DNA from: DAIPXZ01 sp036782995
Lineage (GTDB): Bacteria; Bacillota; Clostridia; Saccharofermentanales; Saccharofermentanaceae
Direction of reading: 5' to 3'
Length of the DNA: 64,000 nucleotides
Assembly: GCA_036782995.1 (NCBI GenBank)
Contig: DAIPXZ010000003.1
Coordinates: 1-64,000 of the forward strand
Under the pieces are notes generated by a model. The model did no database searches and had not been told where the DNA came from. It saw nothing but the letters and a program-made list of their open reading frames with translations. Shown one piece after another: positions 42,305-50,557 of the stretch (positions are counted from its first letter, which is position 1; every line of letters begins with the position of its first letter). The translations under genes and the position numbers were made by a program.

Positions 42305-42478
42305 GTGTCAGAAATCAGAATTAAGGAAAATGAGTCCCTTGATAGTGCGTTGCGTCGTTTCAAGCGTTCTTGTGCTCGTTCTGGTGTTCTCGCAGAAGTT
42401 CGTAAGAGAGAGCATTATGAGAAGCCGTCTGTTCGCCGTAAGAAGAAGTCCGAGGCAGCAAGAAAGCGTAAGCGCTGA
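42305..42478 (+). CDS. rpsU: 30S ribosomal protein bS21
   Basis: 57 residues, the usual length. Basic helical protein of the small subunit: SEIRIKENESLDSALRRFKRSCARSGVL..., then an Arg/Lys-rich tail (KPSVRRKKKSEAARKRKR). The GTG at 42305 was chosen because AGGGAGGG lies six bases upstream; the in-frame ATG at 42251 would add 18 residues not found in S21. It has its own promoter and terminator. Confidence 0.96.
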   Translation: MSEIRIKENESLDSALRRFKRSCARSGVLAEVRKREHYEKPSVRRKKKSEAARKRKR

Positions 42479-42507
42479 TGACTATTGATTGATTTATGAT
42501 TAATGGA

Positions 42508-42540
42508 GACCCGATGATATTTTTCGTCGGGTCTTTTTTT
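42508..42540 (+). terminator. Terminator of rpsU
   Basis: GACCCGATGA (42508-42517) pairs with TCGTCGGGTC (42524-42533), with one G-U pair, followed by seven T. Confidence 0.87.
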
Positions 42541-42628
42541 ACTTCCTTTCTTCATTGAAGCATGCATCATTTATTGTTATCATACGAGAAGCGAATGATT
42601 TTATCCCAAGAAAATCGAGGTATCAACC

Positions 42629-44767
42629 GTGATTCTTTTAGAAAAAAAGTGGCAAGAGCCACAGTCGATTGCATCCTGCGAGACGAAGCTGTCGTTAACG
42701 AAGAGCCTCCTTTTCTCGCGCGGACTTCAATCGAACGAGGAAATCTCGACCTTTCTGGCAGAGCATCCGAATGTTTGGCATGATCCCTTTCTTTTTCGGG
42801 ATATGAAGGAGGCGGCGACGCGCATTGCAGCAGCTGTAACCGGAGCGGAACGCATTTTGATTTACGGCGATTATGACGCTGATGGCGTGACGGCGACGGC
42901 GCTTCTTACTCTTTTTTTGCGCAAGGTACATGCAAATGTCGAATATTATGTACCGAATCGACTAAAAGACGGATATGGTATGTCAGAGGGTGGCGTGGAC
43001 TACATCCTCGAGAAGCATCCGGATTTAGTGATTACTGTCGATTGCGGTGTTGCCAATGAAGAAGCGGTTATGGCCTTGAATGATGCAAATATTGATACGA
43101 TTATTACAGATCACCATGAAATGAAGGAGGATATTCCTCCCGCGCTCGCCGTGATATGTGCGAAGAGACAGGATAACACATATCCTTTTGTACATTTGTG
43201 TGGTGCGGGTGTGGCATTGAAATTGGTAGAGGCTTGTTGTCGGTGTATGCCGAATCGCACGCTGCCCAATGATTGGCAGGAGTATTTAGATATTGCGGCA
43301 TTGGGCACGATTGCCGATGTTGTTTCTATTACGGGTGAGAATCGCACGATTGTGAAGGAGGGTCTCTCTTCGATCGGAAACGCGAAGCGACTCGGATTGC
43401 AAGCATTAATGACAGCAGTGTCATCAGCATCTCCGACGGCAGGAAAAGCGTTGACGAGTGGTACACCTTCTGCGACGACAGTGGCTTTTCAGATTATTCC
43501 GAAGATAAATGCCGCGGGAAGAATGGGCGACGCGTCTCGTGCCGTGGCATTGTTGACAACGAATCAACCGAATGAAGCGAAACGATTGGCAACGGAGCTG
43601 GTTGAAGAGAATGTTCGCCGCCAAGATATGGAGCAGATGGTATTTAATGACGCGGTGAAGCTGATTGAGAATCCCGTCGACCCGAAAAGAAGTCTGGCAC
43701 ATACGAAGGGCCCGATTATTGTTTGTGGCGACGATTGGCATATCGGCATTATCGGTATCGTTGCAGCTCGCATATGTTCAAAATACCAAAAGACTGCGAT
43801 TGTTTTCACGAGGAATACAAATGACAAAGATGTTATGAAGGGCTCGGCACGTGTGTGCGGCGGGTACCCGATATTGGAAGCGCTCTCCTACGCAAGGGAG
43901 ACAATTCTAGAATACGGCGGGCATAAGAAAGCTGCTGGATTATCAGTCGAATCGAAGCATTGGGATGCATTTCTCGATGCGATGGAGGCATTTTCTAATG
44001 AACGTGATATAGGCGAAGATGATGTGCAAATCGAGTTAGAGCGCGAAATCTTTGCTGATGATTTAAATGTTGAGACGTGCAAAGAGATTATGCAGCTTGC
44101 CCCCTTTGGAGAAGGAAACAGAGAACCACTCTTTTTGCTTCGAAATGCGACAATCGTATCGGCAACGAAGTGTGGAAATGACAGACATTTGAAGCTGTCA
44201 TTGGCTCTCGATGGTTGTCGAGAGATGAAAGACGCGATTGCTTTTGGGTTTGGTGATAAGAAGGATTTATTTGCCGCCGGCTCGAAGGTGGATTTGGCAG
44301 TTGAGTTGATGCTAAATGAATGGAATGGTCGAGAGACGGTCTCCATTCAGGTTGCTGATATTCATTTCACTTCTCGCGGGCAGATGCTATATGACGCAAT
44401 CGGTGTGCCGGAAAAGCTTTTTCGAAATAAGCTGGGTGTGAAGCAAATTGCGATGTTGTCCAAGACGAGTGAAGCAACGCTTAAGCCGACAGGCGATATG
44501 GTGAAGAATACCTATCAATTCATTCGCAATCAATGTGCAAATGAGATGAATATTTGCGATATCCGACTTCTTTCGCGAATGATTTCTTCGAACTATTCCA
44601 TGGAGATGAATCCGTTTCAATTATCGAGAATTCTCGATATCTTTTCTGAGGCCGGACTCATTGATTTACTACGTATGAATGATGAACGAGTATGCTTTTC
44701 CTTGTTATTTGTTGATGGCAAGGTTAAACTGGAAAATACAAAAACATATCGCATTCTTTTTGAATAA
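42629..44767 (+). CDS. recJ: Single-stranded-DNA-specific 5'-3' exonuclease RecJ
   Basis: 712 residues of the DHH phosphoesterase superfamily, acting in recombination and mismatch/base-excision repair. Metal-binding motifs in order: YGDYDADG (near 100), VDCGV (near 140) and TDHHE (near 160); the DHHA1 motif GGHKKAAG is near 432. The OB-fold (~465-570) and a C-terminal extension of about 130 residues complete it. GTG start with GAGG eight bases upstream. rel follows after 17 bp, so they form an operon. In many Firmicutes apt lies between recJ and rel; here it is absent. Confidence 0.93.
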   Translation: MILLEKKWQEPQSIASCETKLSLTKSLLFSRGLQSNEEISTFLAEHPNVWHDPFLFRDMKEAATRIAAAVTGAERILIYGDYDADGVTATALLTLFLRKVHANVEYYVPNRLKDGYGMSEGGVDYILEKHPDLVITVDCGVANEEAVMALNDANIDTIITDHHEMKEDIPPALAVICAKRQDNTYPFVHLCGAGVALKLVEACCRCMPNRTLPNDWQEYLDIAALGTIADVVSITGENRTIVKEGLSSIGNAKRLGLQALMTAVSSASPTAGKALTSGTPSATTVAFQIIPKINAAGRMGDASRAVALLTTNQPNEAKRLATELVEENVRRQDMEQMVFNDAVKLIENPVDPKRSLAHTKGPIIVCGDDWHIGIIGIVAARICSKYQKTAIVFTRNTNDKDVMKGSARVCGGYPILEALSYARETILEYGGHKKAAGLSVESKHWDAFLDAMEAFSNERDIGEDDVQIELEREIFADDLNVETCKEIMQLAPFGEGNREPLFLLRNATIVSATKCGNDRHLKLSLALDGCREMKDAIAFGFGDKKDLFAAGSKVDLAVELMLNEWNGRETVSIQVADIHFTSRGQMLYDAIGVPEKLFRNKLGVKQIAMLSKTSEATLKPTGDMVKNTYQFIRNQCANEMNICDIRLLSRMISSNYSMEMNPFQLSRILDIFSEAGLIDLLRMNDERVCFSLLFVDGKVKLENTKTYRILFE

Positions 44768-44784
44768 AGGGAGAGATAGACACA

Positions 44785-47205
44785 GTGGATGCCGATGGCA
44801 AAAAACACAATGATGAATCAGAAAACGAAGAAAAGACTGCATTTGAAGCGGATTTGAGAGATTTTACGTTTCCGCAGGATATCGACGCGAGCCTTTTAGA
44901 CATGATTGACGAGGTCATTTCACGATATAAGAGCTATAGTGAACACGACGATTCGGAGCGTATTCGAAATGCGTTCATTTTTGCATATAAGGCGCATAGC
45001 ACGCAGGTTCGTCGAACCGGCGAGCCCTATATCATTCACCCGGTAGCGACCGCACAGATTTTGACGGAGCTTGAAGTCGATACAGACACGATTGTGGCAG
45101 CACTTCTCCATGATACGGTAGAAGATACACCGGTGACTCTTGAATTGATTTCAGAATTATTCGGCGAAGACGTGTTATTGTTGGTCGACGGTGTTACCAA
45201 GCTCGGTCGAATTCCTTATTCGTCTAAAGAAGAAATTCAAGCAGAAAACATGCGAAAGATGTTTCTTGCGATGGCAAAAGATATTCGTGTGGTTTTGATT
45301 AAGCTTGCCGATCGACTCCATAACATGCGAACGATGAAGCATCAATCGCCGGAGAAGCAGCGTGAGAAGGCATTAGAAACACGTGATATTTATGCGCCTT
45401 TGGCACATCGTCTTGGTATTTACAAGATAAAGTGGGAGTTGGAAGACTTGTGTCTTCGCTATATTGATAAGGATGCATATTACGAGCTTGTCGGTTCGAT
45501 TTCACAGAAGAGATCAGAGCGCGAGAAGTTTTTGGCAAGCGTCGTGGCCGAGCTGCAAGAACGCATATCTGCGATGGGCATTGAGGCAGAGATTGAGGGG
45601 CGACCCAAGCATTTTTACAGCATCTATAACAAGATGAAAACACAAGGAAAGAATCTTGACCAGATATACGACCTTTTCGCATGTCGCATTATTGTCGGCA
45701 CCGTATCGGATTGCTATGCCGTATTAGGTCTTGTGCATGAGATGTATTATCCGATGCCGGGACGGTTTAAGGACTATATTGCTATGCCAAAGCCGAATAT
45801 GTATCAATCACTTCATACGACCGTCATTGGTAAGGAAGGAAAGCCTTTTGAAGTGCAGATTCGAACGTTGGCGATGCATCGTACGGCAGAATACGGTATC
45901 GCGGCGCATTGGAAATACAAAGAGACTGGTTCATCGACGGCACCGACAAAGAGTAATGCCATGGACACAAAGCTCTCGTGGCTGAGACAGCTTTTGGATT
46001 GGCAAGGCGAGTCAAAGGATGCGGGTGAATTCTTGGATTCTTTGAAGACCGGACTCGTTGCCGAAGAAGTTTTTGTTTTTACACCGAAGGGTGATGTGAT
46101 TTCATTGCCAAAGCATTCTGTGCCAATTGATTTTGCATACACGATTCACAGCGGCGTCGGAAATCGCATGTATGGTGCGAAGGTGAACGGACGATTAGTA
46201 CCACTTTCATATGAACTTCAAAACGGTGATATCGTCGAGATTTTGTCGTCAGATCAGATTAAGGGGCCATCGCGGGATTGGCTGAAGATTGTCAAGAGTG
46301 CATCAGCACGTTCGAAGATTAATCAATGGTTTAAAAAAGAGTCTCGTGAAGAGAATATCACTCATGGTCATGATTTGGTCGAACGTGAAATCAAGAAGGT
46401 CGGCTTCACGCCGGCACAATTGCTAAAACCGGAATATATCGAGATTATTCTGAAAAAGAATACGCTTGCTTCCTTGGATGATCTTTATGCGGCAATCGGT
46501 TATGGGGCTATGACCGCTCCGAAGATTGTTGGGAAATTACGTGACGAATATATTCGATCACTACCAGAGGACGAACGTTTTAAGACCGGATATCGTGTTA
46601 CACCCGGCGGACAGGTAGTTTACGCCCCGTTGCAAGTTGAGCTACTCGATGAGAAGAATGCGGGTGCACCGACGTCGACACCGAAAGAGGTGATTGAGCG
46701 TTCACGTACGCCGCGAAAGCAAAACGATACGGGCGTGATTGTGACGGGTATCGATAATTGCTTGATCCACTTGTCTCGTTGTTGCAATCCGGTACCGGGT
46801 GACCCGATTATCGGTTATGTGACTCGCGGAAACGGAGTCGGTGTCCACAAGCAGGATTGCACGAATATTGCAAATATCGTGAAGAATTCTACGGCATCCG
46901 CGAAGGCGGCAGAGCGAGCATCACGCTTGATTGATGTCTATTGGGATAATGAAGCGCATCCGAATGCCCTCTATCCTGTCGAGTTTACGGTAATTGCGCA
47001 TGACCGACGTCATTTGCTTGCCGAAATATCGAATGCCATAGCCGAAGAAAAGATTTCGATTTGTAGCGCACAAATGCAAGCAGCAAAGGATATCACGGCG
47101 CGATTTACGATGACAATTGAGGTCAAGAATCAAGCACAATATGATCGCGTACTTGGACGTATTAAGGCGATTCGAGACGTTATTGAAGTGCGAAAGGGAA
47201 CATGA
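44785..47205 (+). CDS. rel: Bifunctional (p)ppGpp synthetase/hydrolase
   Basis: 806 residues, full-length Rel. HD hydrolase domain (~50-200) with intact AAYKAHSTQ-type H and HDTVED; synthetase domain (~240-400) with RPKHFYSIYNKM, Y-Q-S-L-H-T-T-V and EVQIRT. The RFKDYI loop is the charge signature of bifunctional enzymes, in contrast to the EFDD of hydrolase-dead RelA. TGS (~410-475), then helical and zinc-finger-like segments (LSRCCNPVPGD) and a C-terminal ACT domain (~725-806). It sets the ppGpp level on the ribosome during starvation. GTG start behind GGGAGAG. Forms an operon with recJ and ends in a hairpin terminator. Confidence 0.96.
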   Translation: MDADGKKHNDESENEEKTAFEADLRDFTFPQDIDASLLDMIDEVISRYKSYSEHDDSERIRNAFIFAYKAHSTQVRRTGEPYIIHPVATAQILTELEVDTDTIVAALLHDTVEDTPVTLELISELFGEDVLLLVDGVTKLGRIPYSSKEEIQAENMRKMFLAMAKDIRVVLIKLADRLHNMRTMKHQSPEKQREKALETRDIYAPLAHRLGIYKIKWELEDLCLRYIDKDAYYELVGSISQKRSEREKFLASVVAELQERISAMGIEAEIEGRPKHFYSIYNKMKTQGKNLDQIYDLFACRIIVGTVSDCYAVLGLVHEMYYPMPGRFKDYIAMPKPNMYQSLHTTVIGKEGKPFEVQIRTLAMHRTAEYGIAAHWKYKETGSSTAPTKSNAMDTKLSWLRQLLDWQGESKDAGEFLDSLKTGLVAEEVFVFTPKGDVISLPKHSVPIDFAYTIHSGVGNRMYGAKVNGRLVPLSYELQNGDIVEILSSDQIKGPSRDWLKIVKSASARSKINQWFKKESREENITHGHDLVEREIKKVGFTPAQLLKPEYIEIILKKNTLASLDDLYAAIGYGAMTAPKIVGKLRDEYIRSLPEDERFKTGYRVTPGGQVVYAPLQVELLDEKNAGAPTSTPKEVIERSRTPRKQNDTGVIVTGIDNCLIHLSRCCNPVPGDPIIGYVTRGNGVGVHKQDCTNIANIVKNSTASAKAAERASRLIDVYWDNEAHPNALYPVEFTVIAHDRRHLLAEISNAIAEEKISICSAQMQAAKDITARFTMTIEVKNQAQYDRVLGRIKAIRDVIEVRKGT

Positions 47206-47282
47206 CCTAAGCTCACACGGGATCGGATGGCTTCCAAGCACATAAGCCCGAGTGGGTGCATCAAGACTGATAAAGAGAAGAA

Positions 47283-47312
47283 AAGGGACGTCGAGTGACG
47301 TCCCTTCTTTTT
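47283..47312 (+). terminator. Terminator of recJ-rel (possibly bidirectional)
   Basis: AAGGGACGTC (47283-47292) pairs perfectly with GACGTCCCTT (47297-47306) over GAGT, followed by CTTTTTG. The minus strand also shows a T-rich tail, so it may end the rnj transcript too. Confidence 0.82.
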
Positions 47313-47334
47313 GTGAGTGATATATCGCTTTGAA

Positions 47335-49317
47335 TTAGACTTCCGAAATGGATATCAGTACGAGCGGACGACGTTTTGTTTGCTCGAAAAGCATGCTTTT
47401 TAATGCGTCGCGGAGTTGATTTGATTCCACACAGGAACGGATGGTTTTGTTCTGTCCTTTGCATTTGTTTAAGAACTTATTGAGCTTCTCAGAGCATTCG
47501 CGTTGAATGATACCCGCTTCGGCGTCGTATAAGAAGCCAATAGATTGAATGACCGGTGAGCAAAGCAATTGACCATTTTTCTTTGAAATCGTGAGTGAAA
47601 CAGAGACGACACCGTCTTCGGCGAGGAGTCGGCGGTCGCGAAGGACTCGGTTGTCTGCGTCACCAACGCCGGAACCGTCAATCAATACTGCTGATGCAGG
47701 GACGAAGCCGTTCATGCGTGCGAGATCTTGATTGACCTCCAGAATGTCACCGTTATTCAGTATGAAAGTATCCTCTTCCTTGGCACCCATGGATTGCGCA
47801 AGCTCTACATGACGGAATAGCATACGATATTCACCATGGCAAGGCACGAAATACCTTGGTTTAATTAACTGGTATATCAATGTGAGTTCGTTTCGGTAGG
47901 CGTGGCCAGATACGTGAACATCTGCTAGGGATTCGTAAATGACATGTGCACCGCGCTTGAAAAGTTCGTTAATAACACGGTAAATCGGTTTTTCATTACC
48001 TGGAATTGGGTGAGCCGACAAGATGACGGTATCGCCCTCATGAATGTCGACGACGCGGTGGGAAGCAAAAGCCATTCGGGAAAGCGCAGACATTGGCTCA
48101 GCCTGGCTACCAGTCGTTAGAAGGACAATTTCTTCCGGTTTGTACTTATCGATATCATTTATGTCGATGAGCGTCGATGGATTCATGTTAATATAGCCCA
48201 ATGAGTTTGCAACGGAGAAGACGTTTAACATGCTTCGTCCACTTAATGCAACCTTGCGATTATATTTTTCTGCGGCGGTGAAAATCTGTTGCATACGATG
48301 TACGTGGCTGGAGAACGTCGCGACAATAATGCGGCCTTTCGTATTCTGAAAAATACGTTGAAATGACTCGCCGACATGTATTTCGGAAGGTGAAGAACCT
48401 GGAATCTCGACATTTGTACTCTCGGAAAGGAGAAGCAAAACGCCTTTTTTTCCGTATTCAGCCAAACGTTGGAGGTCAATCGGTTCACCATTAATTGGAG
48501 TATAGTCAATCTTAAAGTCACCAGTGTGGACGATGTTTCCGACCGGTGTTTGAATACCGAATGCAAATGCGTCGGCGATACTGTGGTTGACGCGTATAAA
48601 TTCGACGGCGAAGGAGGCACAGCATTTGATTACGTCACCTGACTTGCAATGTACCAGCTCAATACCCTTCGTTCCGAGTCCTTTGTCGACCAGCTTGTGG
48701 CGGGCGAGCTCAATGGTGAGCTTGCCACCATAGATGGGGCATTTGAGGTCACGCATCAGATAAGGGAGCGATCCGATATGATCTTCATGTCCGTGGGTCA
48801 AGAAGATACCGCGGACACGTGTCTTGTTTTGAATCACATAGGTGTAATCTTGAATAACGGCATCAACACCCGGCATATTCTCTTCCGGAAAGGCCATACC
48901 GACATCGATAATGATTATGTCATTGCCATATTCCAAGAGTGTCATATTCTTGCCGATTTCTTGCATACCACCCAATGGAATCACACGTAAAAAAGGCTTG
49001 TTGGAGCGCTTTTGCTTCTTGCTTTCTGATTTTGGAGCGAGAGCGCTTTTCTTGGTCTCTGCTGGTGCGATAGGGGAAAAGTTATTGTGCTTTTTCTTGT
49101 CGGAAGAGGATAACTCACGGTTCGGTTTCTGCTTTGGCTGTGTTGTTGTAGGGAAGCTACTTTGCTTCTTCTTTGAAGAAGTTGTCGCTTTCTCATTTGA
49201 CGGTGTAATGATGATGCTTGGTTTTTTTGCGGTTTTCGTGAGCTTCACAGTATTGTGGTAGGGTGAAGCAGAGAACGATTTTGAATCATCCTCAAAATGT
49301 TTCTTTTCTTGTGTCAT
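47335..49317 (-). CDS. rnj: Ribonuclease J with long basic N-terminal extension
   Basis: 660 residues. Metallo-beta-lactamase/beta-CASP RNase that degrades and processes mRNA with 5'-exo and endonuclease activity. Zinc ligands in THGHEDHIGSLPY (near 180), VNHSIADA, HTGDFKID; beta-CASP motifs in SESTNVE and VHVSGHAYRNEL; C-terminal domain SIGFLYDAE... The first ~108 residues are an unusual lysine/serine/threonine/proline-rich low-complexity extension before the conserved FLRVIPLGGMQEIGKN; typical RNase J is about 555 residues. The tail could mediate RNA or protein contacts (inference). AAGGA precedes the ATG. Confidence 0.93.
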   Translation of the reverse strand: MTQEKKHFEDDSKSFSASPYHNTVKLTKTAKKPSIIITPSNEKATTSSKKKQSSFPTTTQPKQKPNRELSSSDKKKHNNFSPIAPAETKKSALAPKSESKKQKRSNKPFLRVIPLGGMQEIGKNMTLLEYGNDIIIIDVGMAFPEENMPGVDAVIQDYTYVIQNKTRVRGIFLTHGHEDHIGSLPYLMRDLKCPIYGGKLTIELARHKLVDKGLGTKGIELVHCKSGDVIKCCASFAVEFIRVNHSIADAFAFGIQTPVGNIVHTGDFKIDYTPINGEPIDLQRLAEYGKKGVLLLLSESTNVEIPGSSPSEIHVGESFQRIFQNTKGRIIVATFSSHVHRMQQIFTAAEKYNRKVALSGRSMLNVFSVANSLGYINMNPSTLIDINDIDKYKPEEIVLLTTGSQAEPMSALSRMAFASHRVVDIHEGDTVILSAHPIPGNEKPIYRVINELFKRGAHVIYESLADVHVSGHAYRNELTLIYQLIKPRYFVPCHGEYRMLFRHVELAQSMGAKEEDTFILNNGDILEVNQDLARMNGFVPASAVLIDGSGVGDADNRVLRDRRLLAEDGVVSVSLTISKKNGQLLCSPVIQSIGFLYDAEAGIIQRECSEKLNKFLNKCKGQNKTIRSCVESNQLRDALKSMLFEQTKRRPLVLISISEV

Positions 49318-49407
49318 GTTCCATCCTTCTGAGTTGCTGAGAATAAGCAGAAAATTCGCTTGAAAAGCGCGTGATTTCGAGACTCATGTCTGGCAATTCT
49401 TTTCGTT

Positions 49408-50388
49408 TTAGTTGACTATGTATACTTTTACACCGTTAAGGGTCGGATGAGATCCGCTCTCACCATCAGCGGCGTAGATATCAATGATGTTTCCAACAAC
49501 CGCAGATCCTGTGTCTTGGACGGTATAGTATCCGTCACCACCAAGAGGATCGTTCTCAATATATATGACCGTTCCGCATGGAAGGACATCCCAATCGGCA
49601 GCGATGGTCGTTCCTTCGACGCAGGTAGCACCGGAAGCGGTTGTTGTACTTCCGTTTTGCGGGCCATAGAATGTTACTTTAAACTCGCCAACTAATGTCT
49701 TTGATCCCGGAACTGGTGTGGGTGTGGGCGTTGGACGAGGTGTTGGTGTCGGTGTTGACGGCACGCGAGTTGGTGTAGGTGTTGGTGTCGCAGGTGGTGT
49801 TGCCGAGCAAAGCGATGCATACACATAGGTATCTCTCACGGTGCGGTACCAGCCGTTTGCCGTTACGGCTACGACGTCAATTGCATCACCGCGCTGGAGC
49901 TCTCTCGTTATTGGATATTCAGTGCCTGGGCCAGAGCGAACATTTACCTTACCGGTGACATAATATGTCGCTTCCAAGGGTGTCTCGGCTACTGTTGGAA
50001 CCGGAGAAGGCGTTGCTGTCGGTGTCGTCGTGGAATCGGAAGGATTTGTTGTTAATGCGTCGACATCGGTCGGATTCGTAGATGGTGAAATTACGGATGG
50101 GTCTGTCACATCGGATGCTGTAGGATTACTACCAGAAATATCGGCATTACCACGATCTTCGAGTGACGGGATTGTGTCCGCAGCATTGATATCGACTAAA
50201 GAAGAGGATGGCTCCGTAATCACTTCGGATTCATCATCGTCTCGAGAAGAGTGTTGACTTGATGAAAGAAGGGCATCGGTACCAATGACGCAAATGAATG
50301 CCATAATGACAAGCAAACCGATGCGAATCGCTACCTGGAGACGTTCGTTCGAGTGCGTGTTGTTTTTCGGTAATCCGATAAACTTCAT
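49408..50388 (-). CDS. Membrane-anchored cell-wall protein with SH3 and 3D domains
   Basis: 326 residues. One N-terminal membrane helix (~22-42), a Ser/Thr/Asp/Pro-rich spacer, a bacterial SH3 domain (~140-195; GKVNVRSGPGTEYPITRELQRGD), a Thr-Pro repeat linker (~200-235, TPTPTPRPTPTPTPV) and a C-terminal 3D domain (~240-326) with its three aspartates (ADWDVLPCG, VQDTGSA, NIIDIYAADG). 3D domains are the catalytic core of MltA-like and Rpf/YabE-type muralytic enzymes, so peptidoglycan cleavage outside the membrane is likely. AAAGGAT precedes the ATG. It stands alone between pyk and rnj. Confidence 0.88.
   Translation of the reverse strand: MKFIGLPKNNTHSNERLQVAIRIGLLVIMAFICVIGTDALLSSSQHSSRDDDESEVITEPSSSLVDINAADTIPSLEDRGNADISGSNPTASDVTDPSVISPSTNPTDVDALTTNPSDSTTTPTATPSPVPTVAETPLEATYYVTGKVNVRSGPGTEYPITRELQRGDAIDVVAVTANGWYRTVRDTYVYASLCSATPPATPTPTPTRVPSTPTPTPRPTPTPTPVPGSKTLVGEFKVTFYGPQNGSTTTASGATCVEGTTIAADWDVLPCGTVIYIENDPLGGDGYYTVQDTGSAVVGNIIDIYAADGESGSHPTLNGVKVYIVN
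49711..49801 (-). repeat. Low-complexity Thr-Pro repeat in the 3D-domain gene
   Basis: Imperfect six-base units (GGTGTT/GGTGTC/GGTGTG on plus) encode the TPTPTP linker. It is a flexible wall-spanning spacer and prone to replication slippage. Confidence 0.8.
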
Positions 50389-50496
50389 ACGATCCTTTCT
50401 TTACTCTCTCTCGTAATGAGATACTTTAACAACTATCATAAATCAAAGGCAGATTGCCCATAATTACGTATATTATAGCATAAAGTGCTTTGAAGG

Positions 50497-50524
50497 GCAA
50501 AAACGCCGAAATGGCAGGCGTTTT
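50497..50524 (-). terminator. Terminator of pyk
   Basis: On the minus strand AAAACGCC (50524-50517) pairs with GGCGTTTT (50507-50500), running into a T-run. Confidence 0.82.
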
Positions 50525-50557
50525 ATGTTGAGCTTACGAGAGAAAGAATACGAGAGA

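Noticed and set aside
49711..49801. Short-unit repeat that might suggest a CRISPR or satellite
   Set aside because: Units are six bases, in frame, and encode a Thr-Pro linker of a wall protein. No spacer structure is present. No CRISPR array was seen anywhere in the window.
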